Translations under genes and position numbers: made by a program | Part shown: one piece after another, positions 7,500-16,697 of the stretch | Position numbering within the stretch: the stretch's first letter is position 1 | How the letters are laid out: every line of letters starts with the position of its first letter | Source: Oxalobacter sp. | GTDB lineage: Bacteria; Pseudomonadota; Gammaproteobacteria; Burkholderiales; Burkholderiaceae_D | Direction of reading: 5' to 3' | Assembly (NCBI GenBank): GCA_018384065.1 | Contig: JAHAYL010000036.1 | Coordinates: forward strand, 1 to 64,000 | DNA length: 64,000 bases | Notes under the pieces: model-generated | Told to the model about the DNA's origin: nothing | What the model saw: only the letters and a program-made list of their open reading frames with translations | The model's database searches: none

Positions 7500-8875
7500 A
7501 GGATGTCCGCCCTGCAGCCTTGCGCGGACAGGCGGCTTTCCATCATCCGTGTCCTGCTAAGGAAGCGGAACAGGAACATCAGCCCAGCGCTGGTCAAGCC
7601 AAACGGGAAAGCCATCCAGATACCCACCAGGCCGAACCCGAATGTGAAGCCGAAGAGATAGCTCAGCGGGAGGGAAATGACAAAGTAGGCGATGAAGGAC
7701 GAGAACATCAGGAACTTCACATCCATGATACCGCGGAGCGCATTGGCGAAAGTAATCTGCAGGCAGTCACCGAACTGATAGACCACCATCGGCAGGAAAA
7801 GCCCTGATATCATCCACAGGACCGCAGCATTATCCGTGAACAGCCCACCAATCAGGAACCTGACCTGCCAGAAAGCGGCATTCAGGATAAGCGCCATGAC
7901 CAGGGTCAGATGGAAACCGCTGGATGCCGTCCGTCTGGCTTCCGTGATATCCAGCCTGCCGAGGAAATAGCTGACCCTGACAGATGTTGCCGCCCCCATC
8001 CCATAATACAGCATGAAAAACACTGTACTGATGGTCAGCATCACCTGATGTGCCGCCAAGGCTTCTGTACCCAACCATCCGACCATGACAGCTGAAAGGC
8101 AGAATGCGGAAGTTTCCATCGTCATCTGCAGTGCCAACGGCCAGCCCAGACGGTTCAGCATGAGGAAATCCCTGCCATTGACCGGAGAACGGAAAAAGCC
8201 TCTCAGGTACACCCGGTAACGGGTACGCATCAGGAAAACTGCAATAAAAACCACCAGCATCGCGATGCGTGAGAAAAGTGTCGCAACACCTGCGCCCAGC
8301 AATCCCATTTCAGGGAATCCCCATTCTCCATAGATCAGCAGCCAGTTGCAGAAGATGTTCAGCGCATTGCCGAAAGCCAGTATCCACATCGATGTTTTCG
8401 TATCTGTGATGCCATCCGCGAACTGGCGGAAAGCATTGAACAGCAGGACAGGGACCAAAGAAGCCAGCAGGACAAGGTAATACGGCTTGATCAGCGGCAT
8501 CAGCTCTTCAGGCTGGCCAAACCGCCCGATGTTGCGGTAAACGCCCCCCATGATGACCGTGAAGACAACTGCCACTGAAAAATTGACCCACAGTGCATTC
8601 TTCAGCAGCCGTCCGATAGCCTGATGCCTGCCTTGCCCATGATTGGAGCTGACCAACGGTGTCAGCCCATAGGCAAACCCTGTACTGCCGATGATGACCA
8701 GGTTGAATAGATTGTTGACAAACCCAGAAGCCCCCAACGCTTCCGTACTGTACCTGCCGATCATGATGGTGTCAGCAAACCCCAGCACAATCATCCCGAG
8801 CTGGCCGACCATGATGGGGATGCCTAATACCATCAGTGGCTTGTAGTGCTTGAAATAAGGACGGAAACGGCTCAT
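7496..8875 (-). CDS. MATE-family multidrug efflux transporter (NorM-like)
   Basis: The 459-residue integral membrane protein has about 12 predicted helices in two homologous halves, each starting with the family pattern (PIMVGQLGMIVLGFADTIMIGRYS in the first half, here split: PIMVGQLG, GFADTIMIG; LGWPLALQMTMETSAF in the second). MATE proteins export cationic drugs or metabolites in exchange for Na+ or H+ across the inner membrane. The substrate cannot be told. The gene is convergent with the helicase, and no other gene follows in the same direction, so it is probably transcribed alone. Confidence 0.9.
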   Translation of the reverse strand: MSRFRPYFKHYKPLMVLGIPIMVGQLGMIVLGFADTIMIGRYSTEALGASGFVNNLFNLVIIGSTGFAYGLTPLVSSNHGQGRHQAIGRLLKNALWVNFSVAVVFTVIMGGVYRNIGRFGQPEELMPLIKPYYLVLLASLVPVLLFNAFRQFADGITDTKTSMWILAFGNALNIFCNWLLIYGEWGFPEMGLLGAGVATLFSRIAMLVVFIAVFLMRTRYRVYLRGFFRSPVNGRDFLMLNRLGWPLALQMTMETSAFCLSAVMVGWLGTEALAAHQVMLTISTVFFMLYYGMGAATSVRVSYFLGRLDITEARRTASSGFHLTLVMALILNAAFWQVRFLIGGLFTDNAAVLWMISGLFLPMVVYQFGDCLQITFANALRGIMDVKFLMFSSFIAYFVISLPLSYLFGFTFGFGLVGIWMAFPFGLTSAGLMFLFRFLSRTRMMESRLSAQGCRADIL

Positions 8876-9047
8876 CGGGAAAAATTGGAAACAATATCCG
8901 GACTATAGCTGCCAGACAAACCACTGAATCATAGACATTCCTGACGGTTGCGTCAAAATGTTGCTGCCTGTACATGAGAGGATTGAAGAATCCGAAAATA
9001 TGCCATAATCCCTTCTATCTGCCACCAATCAGGAACAAGGAAACATC

Positions 9048-9281
9048 ATGAGCAGGACCATCAACGAAGCAGGGAAAAAAGCCATTGCGGACTTTGTCCG
9101 GGAAAACCTGGCGGGGAACGTCACCGACCAGACCATCCAATCCTATATCGATATGGCGGAAAGCCGGATGAAAATCCATGGCGGACTGCCCAGCCTTGAA
9201 ATCACCATGTGCTGTTCCCTGTCAGGGGACACTGAATACCTGGAACTGACTGAAGAAGATGTCACTGAAACCAGTGACTGA
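9048..9281 (+). CDS. Small conserved-looking protein of unknown function
   Basis: The 77-residue acidic soluble protein starts MSRTINEAGKKAIADFV and contains a predicted helical N-terminal half and a CC pair at residues 54-55 (TMCCSLSG). It has a good ribosome binding site (AAGGAAA, seven bases before ATG) and codon use like its neighbours, which support a real gene. I do not recognise the family. It lies 90 bases before recC in the same direction and could be cotranscribed. No signal peptide or membrane segment is seen. Confidence 0.6.
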   Translation: MSRTINEAGKKAIADFVRENLAGNVTDQTIQSYIDMAESRMKIHGGLPSLEITMCCSLSGDTEYLELTEEDVTETSD

Positions 9282-9371
9282 CAGGCATGGCATAAAACGG
9301 GGCAAGGCGCAGTGGTTCCAAGCAAGCTGGCTTTCCTTTTTTTGTGTGATTGAATCCAATGTAGGCAGACC

Positions 9372-12300
9372 ATGCTCAATATCGTTTACAGCAACCGCTA
9401 TGAGGTGCTCAGGCAGTGCCTGATTGAGAACCTGAGACTGGATTACAGCAATACCACCATTGATCCGTTGTTTTCGCCGTTGCAGGTGATTGTGCCAAGC
9501 GATGCAGTGTCGGATGACCTGATGCGGACGTTTGTCAACCATCCAGATGCCAAGGGTGTCTGCATGGGGTTGAAGATGGAGTGGATCAGCAGCTGGATGC
9601 GGCCTTATGGCAGTCTTTGGCTGGGCAAGGGGGAAATCGGCAAGACGCTGGAATGGATTATCTGGGATATCCTGGATAAAGCGGAACTGGACCTGGCGGT
9701 ATCCGGAAGGTTGGTCCATTTCCTTAAAACCGCAGAGAACCGCCCGACTCAAGTCTATGAACTTGCCATCCGGATTGCAGCGGTTTTCACGAAATACATC
9801 AATTACCGTTTTGACTGGGTATTGGAATGGCTTGGTGAGAAAACGGTGGAGAGTGTTCCTTCCACAGAGAGGCTGAAGGTCCAGCGGATGCTTCGTGACA
9901 GGCATCCTGACGCAGGATGGCAGAAGGCGTTATGGGAAAAGGTCAAGGTCCGGCTTGACGGATTGGTTTCAGGAAAACTGGATACTGCACAATCCCAGGA
10001 AGAGGCGAAAGGGCATAGCCTGATTGACTTGGTCAGGAAGATTCCTGACAGTCTGGAAAAATCAGCAGTCCTGTTTTCAGATGACCGCCGGGCATTGCAT
10101 TTTTTCATGCCTCAGGTTTTGCCACCTCTGGCTTTACCTTTCCTTGCGAAAGAAGCCGGTCAGCGGGATGTCTGGCTATATCTGATGAATCCCTGTCAAG
10201 AATATTGGTTTGGGGCAGATGGCAGATGGTTCGGTTCCCGCTCTGAAGAAGGGGTGTCCGGCAATGCTTTCCTGCACCGCAATGCCGCCAGTACGCGGGC
10301 ATTGATTGACCGTATCTGGCGTTTTGCGCCGGAGGAAGCCAGTCAGTCGATTCCACTCCTTGAAGAGGCGGTTACAGCAAAACAGCTTTCTGTCCATAAA
10401 AAGGCGCATCTTATTCCCTGGAATGACTTGACGGAAACGAAGGTGTCTTCAGTCTGTAATCTGGATCAGGCTGAGATGCCATCTGTCAATTCACATCTGA
10501 TCTGTGTTGAACGGAAAGGGAAGACACTGCTCGACAGGATGGCCGACAGCCTTCTTGCTGATGAACCGTTGAAGGTGGAAGGTTTCAGGGCTGAAGATGA
10601 CAGGAGCTTCCGTATCCTGAAAGCATCGGGCTTTGTCCGGCAGGTGGAGGCTGTTGTTGACTGGATCCAAGCATGCAGGCGCGATGACCCGACACTGAAG
10701 CCTGAGGATGTCTTGGTGGTAACGCCCCAGATTGATGAGCGGGCACCGTTGATCAGGGGGGTAATGGCATCCCAACCTGAAGACCAGCAGCTGGCTTACC
10801 GGATTGTCGGCAGGACGGAACTGGCAGTGAATACAGCGGCATCCGCTATCCTGAAAACCGGCAGGATGGTCCATTCGATGCTGTCTGCCGCCGCATTTTC
10901 TGAAATGCTGGCGCTGCCCTTGCTGACAGTCAGTTGGGCGGTTTCACTGGATGATGTCCAGGTCATGCAGCGGTGGCTGGAGACTGCCGGGTTCCGTTTT
11001 GGCATTGACGGGGAGCATCTCAGGCTTCTTGCAGGGCAGGGATTGGTTGAAGGGGAAACAGAGACATCAGATGGGACGCTTGAACGGGCGATGGAACGCC
11101 TTGTTATGGGGCGCTTGACGGAAGAGGGGCATTACCAGCCTTATGGGGATGTGCTGCCGGTCTATGGCACAGAAAATTCAGGGTTTGACCGGGTATCAGA
11201 TGCGGAAGGTCTGGTGCGTCTGGATGTGTTGACCAATATCTATATGGCTTTGAAGGGGCTTTATGCCCGTACTTTTGAGAACCTGACGCCTGATGGATGG
11301 AATCAATGGACGGTTGACCTTCTGGAGACGCTGTTCCCGGTAGGGATTGAACAGAAGGCAGTTCTGGAAGATATCGGTACTTTCCGGAAAACGCTTTCTA
11401 TGGAAACTGAGATCCTGTCTGCTACCCTAGGTCAGAGGGGAATGCCGTTTGAGGTTTTCTGGATGGCTTTGGAGAAGGGATTTGTGGAAACCCGGGGACG
11501 GCAGCATGCGGATGGTTGTATTGTCTTTGCAGGGATGCAGGATTTCCGGGGACTGCCATTCAAGGCTATTGCCATGATTGGCATGGATGACGGACCGGTT
11601 TTCCCAGGGGTGAACAGGGCGGAGGAATTTGACCTGACACAGCCTCAAGACGGGATGGATGAGGTGCAGAAAGGGCTCATTCGACGGAAAGGTGACCGGG
11701 ATTCACGGGAGGATAACCGGAATGTGTTCCTTGACCTGCTATTGGCAGCGCAGGACAGACTTTTGATTGCTTATGATGCTGGTCCAGAACCGACGGTTGC
11801 CTCAAAGGCGCTGAATCCCTCGATTGTGGTCCAGGACCTGATGTTCTGGCTCCAGGAATCAGGTGTTGACTTGGGGCAGGTGGTGTCTGTCCTGCCGTTG
11901 ACCCGTTATTCAGCGGGCAATCTCTGGCGCATCGGTGATGATGGCAAACCCGAGAAAACGGATGCCCGCTATTTCCGGACCTGCGATGAAAGGGTGCTGA
12001 GGTCGGTTGAGGCAGTCGAGTCCGGGTATGGAGAGACCGGTGACAGGAAGTTGGGAGCTGAGCCTGCATTCATTGACAGCGATTCAAGGCCGCTTGAGAT
12101 AGTGTCGCCGGTCACTTCTTCAGGGATTGTTACAATCCCTTTCCCGCAACTGGTTGAGGTCTGGAACAGTCCGGATACTGTTGTCAGGAAAGCGATCGGT
12201 ATGGCAGAAGTCGGATGGTCTGATACGGACAGGACACCACAGGTACAGATGCCGGAGGACAGGCTTTTCCAGTCTATGCTGGAACGGCGGATACTGGCCT

Positions 12301-13046
12301 GCCTCAGGAAAGAGGAGTCTGTGGATTTCCTGGCAGATGATCCTCGGATAGGCTGCCAGTCTATCCGGGAGGGTTTACTGGCTCCTGTCAAGGAGCGGAT
12401 GATGGCAGTCAATGCGCTTATCCAGATGTTAATGCCAGATGGGTTTGAGAAACAGGTTCCACCTGTGCAGCTTGAGGTTGACGGCATCACGGTCCAGATA
12501 CCGGTTCCCGAGGTTGAGCAGTGCCTGGGAGGCAGCTATGGTGGGGCAGGTTATCTGCAGGTGGTGTCCGGCACACGGGGGAGGACTTCTGCATGGCTGC
12601 TGCATCTGCTGCTCAGTGCTTCTGAAAAGCCTCTGTCGATGTATCTGGTCAACTGGACGAAAGATGGTCCTGAACTTAAACGGTTGGCTGTCTTGCCCGC
12701 CGTGGAGGTAAAACAGGTACTTGTTGCCATCTGCCAGCTTTTCATGCGGGTCATGAAAGACAAGACGGTTTTCCCGAATCATTATTCAAATGGGTTCGGT
12801 GGTATGGAAAGACCCCGCTTCAATCCGTTCTGGCGGCATGATGAAGCATGGCAGGATATGAAAAACCAGCAGAAGGCGACGGTTGACAAGACCTTGGAAG
12901 CATTCCTGTCCATTGAAACGGTTCAATTGGATGGTATGAAAAAGAAAAGGAAATCCAGCAAGGTGCCGCCAACCGCATCAGAACTGTGCAGCCAGATTCG
13001 GATTTTGATGGAAACAGAACCGATGGAGGGGGAAAAACATGCCTGA
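9372..13046 (+). CDS. recC: Exodeoxyribonuclease V gamma subunit RecC
   Basis: The 1224-residue protein begins MLNIVYSNRYEVLRQCL, the typical RecC start, and contains the family blocks KMEWISSWMRPYG and IAMIGMDDGPVFPG. RecC holds RecB and RecD together and reads the Chi sequence on the 3' strand. It lacks a Walker motif, as expected because its helicase folds are inactive. It is the first gene of the recC-recB-recD operon and overlaps recB by eight bases, so translation is probably coupled. Length is close to the E. coli protein (1122 residues) with small insertions. The ribosome binding site is weak. Confidence 0.93.
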   Translation: MLNIVYSNRYEVLRQCLIENLRLDYSNTTIDPLFSPLQVIVPSDAVSDDLMRTFVNHPDAKGVCMGLKMEWISSWMRPYGSLWLGKGEIGKTLEWIIWDILDKAELDLAVSGRLVHFLKTAENRPTQVYELAIRIAAVFTKYINYRFDWVLEWLGEKTVESVPSTERLKVQRMLRDRHPDAGWQKALWEKVKVRLDGLVSGKLDTAQSQEEAKGHSLIDLVRKIPDSLEKSAVLFSDDRRALHFFMPQVLPPLALPFLAKEAGQRDVWLYLMNPCQEYWFGADGRWFGSRSEEGVSGNAFLHRNAASTRALIDRIWRFAPEEASQSIPLLEEAVTAKQLSVHKKAHLIPWNDLTETKVSSVCNLDQAEMPSVNSHLICVERKGKTLLDRMADSLLADEPLKVEGFRAEDDRSFRILKASGFVRQVEAVVDWIQACRRDDPTLKPEDVLVVTPQIDERAPLIRGVMASQPEDQQLAYRIVGRTELAVNTAASAILKTGRMVHSMLSAAAFSEMLALPLLTVSWAVSLDDVQVMQRWLETAGFRFGIDGEHLRLLAGQGLVEGETETSDGTLERAMERLVMGRLTEEGHYQPYGDVLPVYGTENSGFDRVSDAEGLVRLDVLTNIYMALKGLYARTFENLTPDGWNQWTVDLLETLFPVGIEQKAVLEDIGTFRKTLSMETEILSATLGQRGMPFEVFWMALEKGFVETRGRQHADGCIVFAGMQDFRGLPFKAIAMIGMDDGPVFPGVNRAEEFDLTQPQDGMDEVQKGLIRRKGDRDSREDNRNVFLDLLLAAQDRLLIAYDAGPEPTVASKALNPSIVVQDLMFWLQESGVDLGQVVSVLPLTRYSAGNLWRIGDDGKPEKTDARYFRTCDERVLRSVEAVESGYGETGDRKLGAEPAFIDSDSRPLEIVSPVTSSGIVTIPFPQLVEVWNSPDTVVRKAIGMAEVGWSDTDRTPQVQMPEDRLFQSMLERRILACLRKEESVDFLADDPRIGCQSIREGLLAPVKERMMAVNALIQMLMPDGFEKQVPPVQLEVDGITVQIPVPEVEQCLGGSYGGAGYLQVVSGTRGRTSAWLLHLLLSASEKPLSMYLVNWTKDGPELKRLAVLPAVEVKQVLVAICQLFMRVMKDKTVFPNHYSNGFGGMERPRFNPFWRHDEAWQDMKNQQKATVDKTLEAFLSIETVQLDGMKKKRKSSKVPPTASELCSQIRILMETEPMEGEKHA

Positions 13047-16000
13047 GTCTAAAGAAAGCCGTCCTTCCTCCGCGGGAAACAGTCCAGTCCGGTTTGATGT
13101 GGTCAATGAAACCCTTGTCAGGGAGGCGATGCTGATTGAGGCCAGTGCTGGAACAGGCAAGACATATTCGTTGGAACGGTTGGTTGCCCGCCTTGTTGTC
13201 GAGAAAGCTGTTCCAATCCAGTCGCTGTTGATTATGACCTTCACCCGGGCTGCGACAGCAGAGCTGTCTGCCCGTATCCGGAAGATACTGATGAAGTACC
13301 GGGATGCCTTGAAGGATGCCAAGTCTGCTGAGGAGAACCGGTTTGAGGCAGGGGACTATGATGAGACTGACAGGAAGCTGTTGGCAGGGTGGCTTCGTTT
13401 GCCAGAAGAGGAAATATCAAAGTGCATCGACCGTCTGTCTGAAGCGGTGAACCGTTTTGATGATGCGGCGGTTTTCACAATCCATTCTTTCTGCCAGAGA
13501 ATGCTGGTGGATTACGTTTTTTCCCGGGGAGGTTCTTTCGAGATGACGCTGGGCAATGATGATGCCTTGGTTGCCCAAGCACTGGATGAAGTGCTCCGTA
13601 CTACTTATGCTATCCGGAAAGATGATAAGGCTTTCATTCAGGAACTGCAGCGGTGGAAAGGATGGGATGAGAAACTGGGAAGGCTGAAAGCCCAGTCAAT
13701 GGCAGATATCGACCTGGATGTGCTTGCTGCGAAGGCGGAAAGTCCCATCAGCGATGGTATGAAGGCTTGGATCCAGGAAACGTTCAAGGTGGTGCCTGAC
13801 CGTATCCGTGCATTGAAGCAGGTTTCCAAGACCTTGACATTTGATGACCTGTTGCTGGAATTCTGGCTGGCACTCAGGGATGGTGAAAACCGTTCATTGG
13901 TGGACAATATCCGTCAGCGCTTCAAGGCAGTCTTGGTGGATGAGTTCCAGGATACCGACCCGATCCAGTTCAATATCCTGAAGAGACTTTTCTTGGACAC
14001 ATCATCATCCCCAGAGGCTGACAGGCCATATGTCTTTTTTGTCGGGGATCCGAAACAGGCGATTTATGGGTTCCGCTCAGCGGAACTAGAGACTTATCTT
14101 CAGGCAAAGCAGGGAATTAACCATATCAGGATGCTGGAAACAAATTTCCGTTCAACACCGGCATTGGTCCAGGCAGTCAATACATTTTTCTGTCAAAAGG
14201 GGGAACAATCCCGTTTCTTGAACGATGCCATCCAATATGAGTCAGTGGGCGCCAACCCGAAGAAACTGCCATTGATGCGGAAGGAAGAAAGGGATGTCTG
14301 GTCGCCTGTCCCGGCTTTTGAGTTTTGGACGAATACGTTTGATGAGGATACCTTTTTCACAGAAGGTGAAATCAATCAATGGCTGGCAAAAGCCATTGCC
14401 ACGGATATTGTTTCCCTGCTGGATGGAACGGTCTATTACAGCGGGAAACCTTTGGAAGCGAAGGATATCGCCATCCTGGTCAAGCGGCGTGCTGGGGCAG
14501 ATGCTGTCATCAGGGAACTGGCGGAACGGGGTATCCGTACCCGTCTGAATAGCAATGAGAGCGTTTTCCAGAGTACTGAGGCGATTGAAATCCTTGCAGT
14601 TTTGGATGCGATGATTGCCCCGGACCGGCTTGATGTTGTGACAGCGGCAAGGGCGACCCGGTTGGTCGGTCATTCGCTGAAAGCGGTACAGGAAGATGAA
14701 TCTGGCCTGCAGGTGTTCAGGGAGTTCATCAAAGCTGCTTCGCAAAAGGTGATGAAAGAGGGCGTTTATCCCGTGTTCATGGATCTGATGCGCCGGTATG
14801 ACACCGATGAACGGCTGCTGCCTTTGCTGAAAGGGGCAAGGATGCTTGCCAATTACCATCATGTGCTGGAACTGATGCAGGTTGCCCAACAGGCATATGG
14901 AGACCTGATGGGCATCACGCACTGGTTGCGGAAGACCATTTCGGATGATGCAGGGGTGTCAGATGATGATGTAGCAAGGCTCAGGATTGAAAGTGATGAC
15001 AATCTGGTCAATATTGTGACCATCCATGCCAGTAAAGGACTGGAATATCCGGTGGTCTATCTTTGTGATGCAGTAGGAACCCGTATCGGGGGACAGCAGC
15101 GTTCGATTTTCCGTGAAGACCGCAATGGCAGGAAATGCTATGTCCTGACCGATGAACCGATATCGGTCAGCAGGCATCCGCAGACCCGCGAGCGGGAGGA
15201 ACAGGAGCTGGTCCGTCTGGCATATGTCGGTATGACCCGGGCTTCAGCAAGGCTGGTCCTGCCGCTGGTATTGGGTGTCCCCCATCAATCCAAGAAAAAG
15301 AAAGACTTTTCAAGTTTCTCGGCAGACAGCATTGCGAGTGCTTACGTCAGGGCTTTGTATGCAGAACCTGTGCCCTATTCAGAAAAGACAGGCAAGAAAG
15401 CGCTTTCATCTGAAGAACGGTTACGGAAAACTTTCGGGGCTGCTGTCCAGGCATGGCGAAACAGTCTTGAAAAGGCGGCGGAACCGGTTGAGGGGGCTGT
15501 CCTGTCAAAAGCAGAGGAAGCCATCCATATCTTTCAGGAAAGTTTCCATCAGGACAAGGATTATCAGCAATATCCAGGTGTTCCACTGAAACCGGATTTG
15601 ACAGCCGGTGATTTCTATCGCTGGCGGCATGTCAGTGGTCAGGATGATGACCGTGAAATCCCTGTCAGTGAAAGGACTTTGGTGCATCAGACGAGCCGGT
15701 ATCAAGCGGATATTGGTCATGGCATGCCAAAGACATGGGGCAGGACCAGTTTTTCCGGCATCAACCGGAAACTTGCCTCAGAGAAGATGTTTCCCTATAG
15801 GCAGAATGGTTATGCTGCTTTCCCGAAAGGGACTGTGGCAGGGGATTTCCTACATAAACTGATAGAAAAAGCTGTCAATCAACGTATTTCCGTTTCAGGA
15901 ACCTCGACTGACAGTCTTCAGACATTCATTGACAGCCAGATGAAAGGAAAGTCTTTCTTTGCTGTGGCAAACGGAGGCTCCTATCAGAGAGCCTGTCTGG

Positions 16001-16686
16001 AGAGACTGGGATACAGGAACCAAGAAGGACCAGCTTCTTTTTCAGAATACTGCGCCAGATGGATAGGGAATTGCCTGCGGATCCTGTTTACAAAACCGAT
16101 GGCTGTTGAAGGGACTCAGATTGATTTTGGTGCACTTATCCGTGGCCGGCAGGTGGTGCCCGAAATCGATTTCATGCTGACGGTGCCGGGAAAGGCGGAC
16201 TATGCACTGGATGTCGAAAGTTTTGTCAGTGGATTGGATGACCTGTCACTGAAAGCTGATCCTTCTGCGGCTAAGGATTCCCTCAAGGGGTATCTGACGG
16301 GACAGATTGACCTGCTGCTGAAAAATGATGATGGCAGGTACTGGGTGATTGATTGGAAGAGCAATGCCATCGATACGGAAACAGATTCCTGTGACAATCC
16401 TGGAAACTATACACAGGAGGCGATGGAGATGGTCATGGATGAGCACCATTATCGTTTGCAGGCGCTCTGTTATACGGTGGCGTTGTTCCGTTACCTGCAA
16501 CAGCGTCATCCTGAACGGTCTGAAGAAGAGGTCATGGATATGATCGGAGGGGCTGTTTATGTCTTCCTGAGAGGTGTTGATGACAAATCTGGCAACAATG
16601 GGATTTACAGTATGCCAATTGGGACAATCCGGAAGCAGGTTCAAACCCTGAACAGTATCCTGTCAGGGCAATCAGGAGGTGTCTGA
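13039..16686 (+). CDS. recB: Exodeoxyribonuclease V beta subunit RecB
   Basis: The 1215-residue 3'-5' helicase and nuclease has the UvrD-type Walker A ASAGTGKT (residues 35-42), the TFTRAATAELSARI motif, the DEFQDTDPIQFNIL Walker B, and TIHASKGLEYPVVYLCDAV, LAYVGMTRA in the second motor half. The C-terminal RecB nuclease motif DWKSNAI is present with D1105 and K1107, so the nuclease should be active. Together with RecC and RecD it processes double-strand ends for RecA loading and degrades linear foreign DNA. The start has a GGAGGGGGAA ribosome binding site inside the end of recC. Confidence 0.96.
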   Translation: MPESKESRPSSAGNSPVRFDVVNETLVREAMLIEASAGTGKTYSLERLVARLVVEKAVPIQSLLIMTFTRAATAELSARIRKILMKYRDALKDAKSAEENRFEAGDYDETDRKLLAGWLRLPEEEISKCIDRLSEAVNRFDDAAVFTIHSFCQRMLVDYVFSRGGSFEMTLGNDDALVAQALDEVLRTTYAIRKDDKAFIQELQRWKGWDEKLGRLKAQSMADIDLDVLAAKAESPISDGMKAWIQETFKVVPDRIRALKQVSKTLTFDDLLLEFWLALRDGENRSLVDNIRQRFKAVLVDEFQDTDPIQFNILKRLFLDTSSSPEADRPYVFFVGDPKQAIYGFRSAELETYLQAKQGINHIRMLETNFRSTPALVQAVNTFFCQKGEQSRFLNDAIQYESVGANPKKLPLMRKEERDVWSPVPAFEFWTNTFDEDTFFTEGEINQWLAKAIATDIVSLLDGTVYYSGKPLEAKDIAILVKRRAGADAVIRELAERGIRTRLNSNESVFQSTEAIEILAVLDAMIAPDRLDVVTAARATRLVGHSLKAVQEDESGLQVFREFIKAASQKVMKEGVYPVFMDLMRRYDTDERLLPLLKGARMLANYHHVLELMQVAQQAYGDLMGITHWLRKTISDDAGVSDDDVARLRIESDDNLVNIVTIHASKGLEYPVVYLCDAVGTRIGGQQRSIFREDRNGRKCYVLTDEPISVSRHPQTREREEQELVRLAYVGMTRASARLVLPLVLGVPHQSKKKKDFSSFSADSIASAYVRALYAEPVPYSEKTGKKALSSEERLRKTFGAAVQAWRNSLEKAAEPVEGAVLSKAEEAIHIFQESFHQDKDYQQYPGVPLKPDLTAGDFYRWRHVSGQDDDREIPVSERTLVHQTSRYQADIGHGMPKTWGRTSFSGINRKLASEKMFPYRQNGYAAFPKGTVAGDFLHKLIEKAVNQRISVSGTSTDSLQTFIDSQMKGKSFFAVANGGSYQRACLERLGYRNQEGPASFSEYCARWIGNCLRILFTKPMAVEGTQIDFGALIRGRQVVPEIDFMLTVPGKADYALDVESFVSGLDDLSLKADPSAAKDSLKGYLTGQIDLLLKNDDGRYWVIDWKSNAIDTETDSCDNPGNYTQEAMEMVMDEHHYRLQALCYTVALFRYLQQRHPERSEEEVMDMIGGAVYVFLRGVDDKSGNNGIYSMPIGTIRKQVQTLNSILSGQSGGV

Positions 16687-16697
16687 AGGAGCGGGCG